From: Comamonas sp.
Lineage (GTDB): Bacteria > Pseudomonadota > Gammaproteobacteria > Burkholderiales > Burkholderiaceae_C
Direction: 5' to 3'
Assembly (NCBI GenBank): GCA_019236485.1
Contig: JAFAIY010000178.1
Location: 1 to 6,308 of the forward strand
Length of the DNA: 6,308 nt
Below the pieces are notes generated by a model that ran no database searches, was not told the DNA's origin, and saw only the letters and a program-made list of their open reading frames with translations. Position 1 is the stretch's first letter. The number at the start of each line of letters is the position of its first letter. Of this stretch, positions 1-6,308 are shown piece after piece. The position numbers and the translations under genes are program-made.

Positions 1-52
1 CATCGCCCCGATGGTGGCCAGGCCTGTGGTTTTACGGGATTGCTGTCCTCAC
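1..52. other. Leader region upstream of argH
   Basis: This short stretch precedes the chosen argH start. It has no purine-rich Shine-Dalgarno site at normal spacing; the only candidate is GGGA at 36-39, about 13 bases before the ATG at 53. An in-frame ATG at 11 would add 14 residues ([14 protein letters not shown]) that do not resemble ArgH N-termini. No convincing -35/-10 pair was seen, so the promoter is probably further upstream, outside the window, or is of a poorly recognisable type. Confidence 0.5.
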
Positions 53-1501
53 ATGTCTACATCAGCTCCTTCGCACAACCAGCTCGACACCAAGGCCGAA
101 GCCTGGTCCGCCCTGTTCTCCGAACCCATGAGCGACCTGGTCAAGCGCTACACCTCCAGCGTGTTCTTCGACAAGCGCATGTGGCAGGCCGACATCCAGG
201 GCAGCCTCGCCCACGCCGAGATGCTCTCGGCCCAGAAGATCATTGCGGCCGAGGATTTCGCGGCCATCCAGAAGGGCATGGCGCAGATCACCTCCGAGAT
301 CGAGGCCGGCAGCTTCGACTGGAAGCTGGACCTCGAAGACGTGCACCTGAACATCGAGGCGCGCCTGACCCAGCTGGTCGGCGATGCCGGCAAGCGCCTG
401 CACACGGGCCGCAGCCGTAACGACCAGGTGGCCACCGACGTGCGCCTGTGGCTGCGCGGCGAGATCGACCTGATCGAAGGCCTGCTCAAGGAGCTGCAGC
501 GCTCGCTGGTCGAGGTCGCCGAGAAGAATGTGGACGTGATCCTGCCCGGCTTCACCCACCTGCAGGTGGCCCAGCCCGTGAGCTTCGCCCACCACCTGCT
601 GGCCTATGTGGAAATGTTCAAGCGCGATGCCGAGCGCATGCTCGACGTGCGCAAGCGCGTCAACGTGCTGCCCCTGGGCAGCGCGGCCCTGGCCGGCACC
701 ACCTACCCGCTGGACCGCGAGCGCGTGGCCAAGACCCTGGGCATGGAAGCCGTGAGCCAGAACTCGCTGGACGGCGTGAGCGACCGCGACTTTGCCATCG
801 AATTCACGGCCGCGGCCTCGCTGTGCATGGTGCATGTGAGCCGTCTGTCGGAAGAGCTGATCATCTGGATGAGCCAGAACTTCGGCTTCATCAAGATCGC
901 CGACCGCTTCACCACGGGCTCGTCCATCATGCCCCAGAAGAAGAACCCCGACGTGCCCGAACTCGCGCGCGGCAAGACCGGCCGCGTGGTCGGCCATCTG
1001 ATGGGCCTGATCACCTTGATGAAGGGCCAGCCCCTGGCCTACAACAAGGACAACCAGGAAGACAAGGAGCCGCTGTTCGACACCGTGGACACCTTGAAGG
1101 ACACGCTGCGCATCTTCGCCGAGATGATCGGCGGTCAGCTCAATCCCGCGACCGGCGCCAAGGATGGCGGCATCACGGTCAATGCCGAGAACATGCGCGC
1201 CGCGGCGCTCAAGGGCTATGCCACGGCCACTGACCTGGCCGACTACCTGGTCAAGAAGGGCCTGCCTTTCCGCGACGCCCACGAAACCGTGGCCCATGCC
1301 GTGAAGCTGGCCACCATGAAGGGCGTGGACCTGACCGAGCTGCCGCTGGCCGAGCTGCAGGCTTTCAACCCGAATATCGAGGCCGATGTGTTCGAGGCCC
1401 TGAGCCTGGAAGGTTCGCTCAACGCCCGCAACACCCTGGGCGGTACGGCGCCGGCCCAGGTGCGCGCGCAGCTGGCCAAGCATCTGGCGCGTCTGGCCTG
1501 A
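53..1501 (+). CDS. argH: Argininosuccinate lyase ArgH
   Basis: ArgH cleaves argininosuccinate into arginine and fumarate, the last step of arginine biosynthesis. It acts in the cytosol as a homotetramer of the fumarase/aspartase superfamily. The 482-residue protein carries all the family landmarks: HTGRSRNDQ at residues 117-125, [11 protein letters not shown] with the conserved Thr168-His169 pair, and the mobile-loop signature [12 protein letters not shown] from residue 289, whose Ser290/Ser291 include the catalytic serine. The C-terminal GGTAPAQV segment is also typical. The length is slightly above the roughly 460 residues of E. coli ArgH because of an N-terminal extension of about 15 residues. 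The ATG at 53 was preferred over the one at 11 because the protein then begins [18 protein letters not shown], as I recall for Comamonadaceae homologues. The ribosome binding site is weak or absent. The gene is followed by its own terminator, so it appears to be the last or only gene of its transcript. No defects are seen. Confidence 0.97.
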   Translation: MSTSAPSHNQLDTKAEAWSALFSEPMSDLVKRYTSSVFFDKRMWQADIQGSLAHAEMLSAQKIIAAEDFAAIQKGMAQITSEIEAGSFDWKLDLEDVHLNIEARLTQLVGDAGKRLHTGRSRNDQVATDVRLWLRGEIDLIEGLLKELQRSLVEVAEKNVDVILPGFTHLQVAQPVSFAHHLLAYVEMFKRDAERMLDVRKRVNVLPLGSAALAGTTYPLDRERVAKTLGMEAVSQNSLDGVSDRDFAIEFTAAASLCMVHVSRLSEELIIWMSQNFGFIKIADRFTTGSSIMPQKKNPDVPELARGKTGRVVGHLMGLITLMKGQPLAYNKDNQEDKEPLFDTVDTLKDTLRIFAEMIGGQLNPATGAKDGGITVNAENMRAAALKGYATATDLADYLVKKGLPFRDAHETVAHAVKLATMKGVDLTELPLAELQAFNPNIEADVFEALSLEGSLNARNTLGGTAPAQVRAQLAKHLARLA

Positions 1502-1537
1502 GCGGGCCGAACCTCGTGGCGTAGTCATCACGCCGGG

Positions 1538-1567
1538 AAAGCGCCCCTTACCGGGCGCTTTTGTTTT
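1538..1567 (+). terminator. Intrinsic terminator after argH
   Basis: A perfect 9-bp stem, AAAGCGCCC (1538-1546) with GGGCGCTTT (1553-1561), closes a six-base loop and runs into a T-rich tail (TTGTTTT region to 1567). It lies 37 bases after the argH stop codon and should end argH transcription before the downstream receptor gene. A smaller hairpin, GGCGT (1518-1522) with ACGCC (1530-1534), lies just in front of it. Confidence 0.9.
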
Positions 1568-1587
1568 GGTTAGTCTAAAAAAATCTT

Positions 1588-1593
1588 GAGGAG
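1588..1593 (+). promoter_or_regulatory. Ribosome binding site of the Bug receptor gene
   Basis: GAGGAG sits seven bases before the ATG at 1601, an excellent Shine-Dalgarno match and spacing. It decides the start: an in-frame TTG at 1586 would overlap this very site and add the residues MRRKP, so it is very unlikely to be used. Confidence 0.88.
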
Positions 1594-1600
1594 AAAACCC

Positions 1601-2578
1601 ATGACGCAAACCCGTCGTCAGCTGCTGCGCACCACCGCCTGCGTGGCCGCGGCTTCCGCTCTGGCGCCTTTGGCCTGGGCCCAATCCGGCCAGCCCGTGC
1701 GCATCCTGGTGGGCTTTCCGCCCGGCGGCGGCTCGGACGCCATAGCGCGGCTGCTGGCGGAAAAGCTCAAGGACGAGCTCGGGGTGACGGTGGTGGTGGA
1801 CAACCGCCCGGGTGCGGGAGGCCAGATCGCCGCGCAGCAGCTCAAGGCCGCAGCCGCCGACGGCCATACCCTGTTCCTGACCCACGACCACACCATTTCC
1901 ATCCTGCCCCAGGTGGTGAAAAAGCCCGGCTTCGATCCGCAGCAGGACTTCGCTCCCGTGGCCGGGATTGCGACCTTTGTGAATGCGCTGGCGGTCTCCA
2001 GCAACACCCCGGTCAGGAATCTGGCCGAGTATGCGGAGTGGGTGAAGGGCGGCGCCAAGCGCGGCGCCATAGGCATTCCGGCACCGGCCTCGACGCCAGA
2101 GTTCCTGGTCAAGATTCTGGCCGAGCACTACAAGCTCGATCTGGTGGCCGCGCCCTATCGCGGCAGCGCCCCCATGCTGGGCGATATGCTGGGCAACCAG
2201 ATTCCCGCGGGCATAGGCTCGGTGCCCGACTTCATCGAGAACCACAAGGCCGGCAAGCTGCGCGTGATCGGCGTGCTCGGCGCCAAGCGCCAGACCTCCA
2301 TGCCCGATGTGCCGACCCTGCAGGAGCAGGGCATCAAGGGCTTCGAAGACACGCCTTACTACGGCATCTATGCGCCCAAGGGCGTGAACCCGTCGTTTGT
2401 GCAGCGCTTCTCCATCGCCGTCGCCAATGTGCTCAAGCAGCGCGATGTCTACGCGCAGCTGACGGCACTGGGGCTTACAGTTGGATACATGAATCCCGCC
2501 CAGCTCGCGGCCCGCGAAGGCGCCTATACCCGTGTTTGGACCGGTATCATTCGGCGCAGCGGTTTTCAGCCGCAGTAG
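1601..2578 (+). CDS. Bug/TctC-family tripartite tricarboxylate transporter substrate-binding protein
   Basis: This is a periplasmic solute receptor of the Bug family, which captures small carboxylates or related compounds. Some members deliver them to a TctAB membrane permease; others are thought to act in sensing. The 325-residue length is normal. Residues 4-10 (TRRQLLR) form a twin-arginine-like motif, followed by a hydrophobic stretch and a likely cleavage site after AWA at residue 27, so export by Tat is plausible. The mature protein opens with the family signature PVRILVGFPPGGGSD (residues 32-46), and DNRPGAGG (67-74) is the second hallmark. Cys14 lies inside the signal peptide without a proper lipobox, so this is not judged a lipoprotein. 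No tctA or tctB gene is present, and terminators flank the gene on both sides, so it is an orphan receptor, as is common in Comamonadaceae and Bordetella. A THDHTIS segment (residues 94-100) follows the second hallmark and may help set ligand choice. The ligand cannot be told from sequence. Confidence 0.95.
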   Translation: MTQTRRQLLRTTACVAAASALAPLAWAQSGQPVRILVGFPPGGGSDAIARLLAEKLKDELGVTVVVDNRPGAGGQIAAQQLKAAAADGHTLFLTHDHTISILPQVVKKPGFDPQQDFAPVAGIATFVNALAVSSNTPVRNLAEYAEWVKGGAKRGAIGIPAPASTPEFLVKILAEHYKLDLVAAPYRGSAPMLGDMLGNQIPAGIGSVPDFIENHKAGKLRVIGVLGAKRQTSMPDVPTLQEQGIKGFEDTPYYGIYAPKGVNPSFVQRFSIAVANVLKQRDVYAQLTALGLTVGYMNPAQLAAREGAYTRVWTGIIRRSGFQPQ

Positions 2579-2604
2579 AAGCTCGCGCGTGCAGCAAATG
2601 CCTT

Positions 2605-2641
2605 AAAGCCCTGCTCCGCCTCGAGGGAGCAGGGCTTTTTT
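2605..2641 (+). terminator. Intrinsic terminator after the Bug receptor gene
   Basis: A 13-bp perfect stem pairs AAAGCCCTGCTCC (2605-2617) with GGAGCAGGGCTTT (2626-2638) around an eight-base loop. The T tract covers 2636-2641. It begins 26 bases after the stop codon and is the strongest terminator in the window, isolating the receptor gene from the macroglobulin gene. Confidence 0.95.
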
Positions 2642-2657
2642 GTGGGCCGCTGCCGGC

Positions 2658-2687
2658 TTCGCACTGCGCCGAGACCGACATTACATT
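2658..2687 (+). promoter_or_regulatory. Possible weak sigma-70-type promoter for the macroglobulin gene
   Basis: TTCGCA (2658-2663) is a four-of-six match to a -35 box. TACATT (2682-2687), 18 bases later, is a four-of-six match to a -10 box; TTACAT (2681-2686) is an alternative at 17 bases. The stretch lies between the strong terminator and the gene start, where a promoter is needed, and is locally richer in A/T. The match is weak and could be chance. Confidence 0.25.
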
Positions 2688-2712
2688 CACAGCATTGGGC
2701 CTGACCGCGAGG

Positions 2713-2725
2713 TCTGAGCCTCAGA
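2713..2725. repeat. Perfect 6-1-6 palindrome touching the ribosome binding site
   Basis: TCTGAG (2713-2718) and CTCAGA (2720-2725) are exact reverse complements around one central base. As RNA it could fold as a five-pair hairpin with a GCC loop, and its right arm overlaps the first bases of the GAGGGG ribosome binding site of the macroglobulin gene. It could be a protein-binding site, a structure that limits translation, or chance; the sequence alone does not separate these. Confidence 0.45.
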
Positions 2726-2729
2726 GGGG
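2724..2729 (+). promoter_or_regulatory. Ribosome binding site of the macroglobulin gene
   Basis: GAGGGG ends nine bases before the ATG at 2739 but directly abuts the in-frame ATG at 2730. The spacing therefore favours 2739 as the start. The site overlaps the right arm of the short palindrome at 2713-2725. Confidence 0.6.
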
Positions 2730-2738
2730 ATGACTGTT

Positions 2739-5700
2739 ATGAGCGTGCCGAGCACGAGGGAGAGAGGGCTGTCGCCGCAGATCTGGCGCCAGCAAATGGG
2801 AGCGGGGCTGAGGATTGCAGCCCTGTGGGGTATGGCGGTGACGGCCGCCCATGCGGTCGGCATTCGCCAGTTCAGTCCGCAGGGCGATGTGACCCAGGTC
2901 GGCCAGGTGGTCGTGCAGCTCGACGCAGCCGGCGTGCGCTTTGGCGACCCCAAGGCCGCTGCGCCCGTCACGCTGCAATGCTCGGACGCCCAGGCGGCCA
3001 AGGGCACGGGGCGCTGGAACAGCGAGAAGGAATGGGTCTTCGACTTTGCGCAGAACCTGCCCGCAGGCGTGCGCTGCACGGCGCAGCTCAACACCCAGTT
3101 CAAGACCGTGGCCGGATCGGCGCTGACGGGCGCTGCCAGTTATCAGTTCCAGACCGGCGGGCCCCAGGTCGGCGATATCGCGCCCGAGACCTATGAGCAG
3201 ATCGACGAGCAGCAGTACTTCGCGCTGCGCCTCACGGGCGCAGCCACCGCAGACAGCCTGCAAAAGCGCGTCTGGTGCACCTCCGAAGGCGTGGGTGAGC
3301 GCATCCCCGTGCAGCTGATCGGCGGCAAGGACCGCGATGCCGTGCTCAAGCAGCAGCACTGGGACAAGGATGCGGCCAAGCGGCCGCAGAACTATGCGGT
3401 GCTGGCCTGCAACCGCCGCCTGAGCTCGGGCAGCAAGATGACCCTGGTCTATGGCAAGGGCGTGGCCATGGCCAACGGCCTGGCCAGCAAGGACGAGCAG
3501 CGCTACGAATACCAGGTGCGCGAGCCTTTCAGCGCGGACTTCAGCTGCGAGCGCGAGAACGCCAACGCCGCCTGTCTGCCGATCCGCCCCATGCGCCTGT
3601 CCTTCAGCGCGCCCGTGCCGCGCAAGCTCATCGAAGGCATACGCCTCAAGAGCGGGGCCTCGGCGGTCGCTCCCATCGTCGAGCAGCATGGCGACAAGCT
3701 GGCCCAGGATTCGCTGATCGACAGCGTGAGCTTCCCGGCCACGATGACGGCCAATGCCAAGTATGTGATCGAGCTGCCGCCCCAGTTCAAGGATGCGGCG
3801 GGCCGCACGCTGAGCAACGCCAATATGTTCCCGCTGGCCACGGCCACGGGCAATATGCCGCCGCTGGTGAAGTTCGCGGCCTCGCCCTTCGGCATCGTCG
3901 AGCGCTTTGCCGAAGGCCCCAACGGTCCGGCCCTGCTGCCCGTGACGCTGCGCAATGTGGAGCCCGATCTGACGGCCAAGTCGCTGGATGCCAGCGTGGT
4001 GCGCACCAAGAAGGGCGGCTCCGACGCCGACATCATCGCCTGGCTGAACAAGATAGAGCGCTACGACGGCTATAGCGTGGAACGCAAGCGGGCCCAGCGT
4101 GACGTACGGGTTCTGCCTCCGATCATCAACGAGGACAAGAATTGGGTACAGACGCGCATGCTGTCCCTGCTCGACGGGCAGAGCCAGGTCAAGACGCTGG
4201 AGCTGCCCAAGGCCGCCAAGGGCGATCCGCGCCCCTTCGAGGTGGTCGGCATACCGCTGAGCCCGGGCTTCCAGGTGGTGGAAATCGCCTCGCCCCTGCT
4301 GGGCAAGTCGCTGCTAGACGAAGGCTATGGCGCGGGCCGCACCATGTATGTGCGCACTTCGGCGCTGGTGACCAATCTGGCCGTGCACTTCAAGCTGGGC
4401 CGCGAGAATTCCGTGGCCTGGGTGACCACGCTGGACAAGGGCAAGGCCGTGGCCGGCGCCAAGGTGCAGGTCTCCGACTGCCGAGGCCAGGCGATTGCCG
4501 CGGCCGTCACCGACGAGCAGGGTGTCGCGAACTTCGACGGCCTCAATCCCAATCCCTCGTCCTGCAGCGGCGAGGACGGCTACTACCGCAGCGGTTCCTA
4601 TTTCGTGAGCGCCCGGAGCAATACCAGCGCCGGCGAGGAGCTGGCCTTTGTCTGGAGCAACTGGAACAAGGGCATAGAGTCCTGGCGCTTCAACGTGCCC
4701 ACCAGCTCCGGCGGCATGCGTGACGAGGTCGCGCATACGGTGTTCGACCGCATGCTGTTCCGCGCCGGCGAAACCGTATCCATGCGCCACTACATTCGCG
4801 GCCTGATGGGGCCGGGCAAGCACTCCAACGGTTTTGCCCTGCCTTCCGCCTATCCGGACCGGCTGATCATCACCCATCTGGGCAGCGGTCAGCGCTATAC
4901 GCAGCCCATCAACTGGAACATAGAGACCACCAGCGCCGCCAACGAGTTTGCGCTGCCCAAGAGCGCCAAGCTCGGCGAGTACCTGGTGGAGCTCGGCTAT
5001 GAGAATGGGAACCATGGCCGCTCCAGCTTCAACACTGGCATCTTTCGCGTCGAGGAGTTCCGCCTGCCCGTGATGGAGGGCCGTGTGGGCCCGGCGGGCA
5101 AGGACGCGCTCTACAACGTCACCAGCGTGCCGGCCGAGGTGCAGATCAACTATGTCTCGGGCGGTGCGGCCGCGAATCTGCCGGTCAAGGTGTCGGCCCT
5201 GCTGCGCGCCAAGTCGCTGGCCTTCCAGGGCTGGGACGGCTTCAGCTTCAATCCGCCGCGCAGCGCCCAGGACCTGGGCCATAGCGACGACGAGGAAAGC
5301 ACGGCCAGCGACGACACCAAGGTGGTGGCCGACAAGCTGCCCGTGACGCTGGACAAGAACGGTCTGGGCAAGGTCACGATAGACAAGCTGCCCAAGTCCA
5401 GCGAGCCGCGCGAGCTGCTGATGGAAGCCACTTATGCCGACCCCAACGGCGAGGTCCAGACCCTGCGCGGCACGCGCACGCTCTGGCCCGCGGCCGTGGT
5501 GGCCGGCGTGCGCTCCGAAAACTGGATCTCGGTGGACCGCAAGCTGCGCTTCCAGGCGCTGGCGCTGGATACCGCGGGCAAGGCCCTGGCCGGCGTGCCC
5601 GTCAAGGTCGAGGCCGTGGCGCGTATCACCACCTCCAGCCGCAAGCGCCTGGTCGGCGGCTTCTACAGCTACGACAACCAGACCGCACTCAAATCCCTGG

Positions 5701-6308
5701 GTACGGTCTGCTCCGGCACCAGCGACAGCCATGGCATGGTCCAGTGCGAGGCCCAGCTGTCCCAGCCCGGCGAGGTGGAAATCATCGTCAGGGCCTCGGA
5801 CAAGGAAGGCCGCAGTTCCCAGGCCGCGACCTCGGTGTGGGTGACGGGCCAGGGCGAGCTCTGGTTCGGCGGCGAAGACCATGACCGCATGGACGTGCTG
5901 GCAGAGCGCAAAAGCTACGAGCCCGGCGAGACCGCGCGCTTCCAGGTGCGCATGCCGTTCCGCCGCGCCACGGCCCTGGTCGCCGTCGAGCGCGAAGGCG
6001 TGGTGAGCACGCGGGTGGTGGAGCTCTCCGGCGAGAACCCCACGGTGGAACTCAAGGTGGAGGACAACTGGGGCCCGAATGTCTATGTGAGCGTGCTGGC
6101 GCTGCGCGGCCGCCTCATGGAAGTGCCCTGGTACAGCTTCTTCACCTGGGGCTTCAAGTCCCCGCTGGAGTGGTGGCGCGCATTCTGGAGCGACGGCAAG
6201 GAGTTCATTGCCCCGACCTCCATGGTGGACCTGTCCAAGCCGGCCTTCCGCTTCGGCATGTCCGAGATCCGCGTGGGCCTCAAGAACCACACCATCGACG
6301 TGAAACTG
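2739..6308 (+). CDS. Large bacterial alpha-2-macroglobulin family protein (3' end outside window)
   Basis: Bacterial alpha-2-macroglobulins are exported proteins thought to trap foreign proteases in the periplasm. The frame is open from 2718 to the last base, giving 1190 residues without the C-terminus; relatives I recall are about 1900-2000 residues. Residues 17-39 form a signal peptide (charged start, IAALWGMAVTAA core, AHA before Val40) with no lipobox cysteine. Residues 40 to about 530 look like several Ig/MG-type beta domains, opening with FSPQGDVTQVGQVVV. An MG3-like domain follows (TSALVTNLAVHFK from 540, WVTTLDKGKAVAGAKV from 561). An MG2 motif, FDRMLFRAGETV, lies at 669-680, and the bait-region domain begins near 1035 with YEPGETARF at 1060. 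Ten cysteines form five close pairs. The thioester domain is not reached, so its CxEQ motif cannot be judged. Start 2739 was chosen by ribosome-site spacing; 2730 would add MTV. Being first in its unit, with no mag-type gene before it, it fits the YfhM/PbpC-linked type better than the YfaS/MagD type; a pbpC gene downstream is expected but unseen. Confidence 0.93.
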   Translation, partial: MSVPSTRERGLSPQIWRQQMGAGLRIAALWGMAVTAAHAVGIRQFSPQGDVTQVGQVVVQLDAAGVRFGDPKAAAPVTLQCSDAQAAKGTGRWNSEKEWVFDFAQNLPAGVRCTAQLNTQFKTVAGSALTGAASYQFQTGGPQVGDIAPETYEQIDEQQYFALRLTGAATADSLQKRVWCTSEGVGERIPVQLIGGKDRDAVLKQQHWDKDAAKRPQNYAVLACNRRLSSGSKMTLVYGKGVAMANGLASKDEQRYEYQVREPFSADFSCERENANAACLPIRPMRLSFSAPVPRKLIEGIRLKSGASAVAPIVEQHGDKLAQDSLIDSVSFPATMTANAKYVIELPPQFKDAAGRTLSNANMFPLATATGNMPPLVKFAASPFGIVERFAEGPNGPALLPVTLRNVEPDLTAKSLDASVVRTKKGGSDADIIAWLNKIERYDGYSVERKRAQRDVRVLPPIINEDKNWVQTRMLSLLDGQSQVKTLELPKAAKGDPRPFEVVGIPLSPGFQVVEIASPLLGKSLLDEGYGAGRTMYVRTSALVTNLAVHFKLGRENSVAWVTTLDKGKAVAGAKVQVSDCRGQAIAAAVTDEQGVANFDGLNPNPSSCSGEDGYYRSGSYFVSARSNTSAGEELAFVWSNWNKGIESWRFNVPTSSGGMRDEVAHTVFDRMLFRAGETVSMRHYIRGLMGPGKHSNGFALPSAYPDRLIITHLGSGQRYTQPINWNIETTSAANEFALPKSAKLGEYLVELGYENGNHGRSSFNTGIFRVEEFRLPVMEGRVGPAGKDALYNVTSVPAEVQINYVSGGAAANLPVKVSALLRAKSLAFQGWDGFSFNPPRSAQDLGHSDDEESTASDDTKVVADKLPVTLDKNGLGKVTIDKLPKSSEPRELLMEATYADPNGEVQTLRGTRTLWPAAVVAGVRSENWISVDRKLRFQALALDTAGKALAGVPVKVEAVARITTSSRKRLVGGFYSYDNQTALKSLGTVCSGTSDSHGMVQCEAQLSQPGEVEIIVRASDKEGRSSQAATSVWVTGQGELWFGGEDHDRMDVLAERKSYEPGETARFQVRMPFRRATALVAVEREGVVSTRVVELSGENPTVELKVEDNWGPNVYVSVLALRGRLMEVPWYSFFTWGFKSPLEWWRAFWSDGKEFIAPTSMVDLSKPAFRFGMSEIRVGLKNHTIDVKL

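Noticed and set aside
1..12. Possible start of a divergent minus-strand gene (ATG at 3-1 preceded by GGGG)
   Set aside because: argH is divergent from sensor-kinase genes in some proteobacteria, but only three coding bases would be visible and the ribosome-site spacing of two bases is poor, so it cannot be supported.
1561..1590. Promoter for the receptor gene in the A/T-rich stretch before its ribosome site
   Set aside because: The T-rich bases belong to the argH terminator tail, no pair of -35/-10 boxes at acceptable spacing was found, and the remaining room before the ATG is very short.
1642..1644. Cys14 of the receptor as a lipoprotein attachment site
   Set aside because: The preceding residues (RTTA) do not form a lipobox, the cysteine comes before the hydrophobic core ends, and a good AWA cleavage site follows at residue 27.
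62..2245. A 727-codon open frame on the minus strand, antisense to argH and most of the receptor gene
   Set aside because: It is a by-product of G/C at third codon positions on the plus strand. Its translation is rich in His, Gly, Gln and Leu, matches no family I recognise, spans the argH terminator and overlaps two certain genes.
2721..3689. A 322-codon minus-strand frame over the start of the macroglobulin gene
   Set aside because: No recognisable protein; the plus-strand frame has a signal peptide, conserved Ig-like motifs and paired cysteines over the same bases.
4666..5940. The paired FRAGET (674-679) and YEPGET (1060-1065) motifs as an internal gene duplication
   Set aside because: Both are standard motifs of different macroglobulin domains (MG2 and the bait-region domain), so the likeness is the old fold-level relation and not a recent repeat.
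4314..6290. A 658-codon open frame on the minus strand, antisense to the macroglobulin gene
   Set aside because: The same codon-bias shadow, with His/Gly/Ala/Leu-rich low-complexity sequence, while the plus strand encodes clear macroglobulin domains throughout.

Overview
The window looks like ordinary chromosomal DNA from a GC-rich betaproteobacterium, most likely a member of the Comamonadaceae such as Comamonas, Delftia or Acidovorax. This rests on the strong G/C bias at third codon positions, the Comamonadaceae-like ArgH sequence, a stand-alone Bug-type solute receptor (a family greatly expanded in this group), and a very long alpha-2-macroglobulin of the betaproteobacterial type. The assignment is recognition from memory, not a search result.

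Layout, all on the + strand: a 52-base leader with no clear Shine-Dalgarno site; argH (53-1501), a complete argininosuccinate lyase; an intrinsic terminator (1538-1567); a complete Bug/TctC-family periplasmic binding protein (1601-2578) with a Tat-like signal peptide and a clear ribosome binding site; a second, stronger intrinsic terminator (2605-2641); a 97-base spacer with a possible weak promoter and a short palindrome touching the ribosome binding site; then a large alpha-2-macroglobulin gene that starts at 2739 (or 2730) and is still open at the last base. Its first 1190 residues are present.

The genes do not look like one pathway. The terminators separate them into three transcription units: arginine biosynthesis in the cytosol, capture of a small molecule in the periplasm, and an exported macroglobulin thought to trap proteases in the periplasm. 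No mobile element, tRNA, rRNA, CRISPR array or recent-transfer signal was seen.

The part most worth a second look is the macroglobulin. It has a normal signal peptide instead of a lipobox, ten cysteines arranged as five close pairs in the exported part, a highly aromatic patch inside the bait-region domain, and an acidic loop. The thioester region, the most informative part, lies beyond the window. I found no convincing evidence of an undescribed multi-gene system here.
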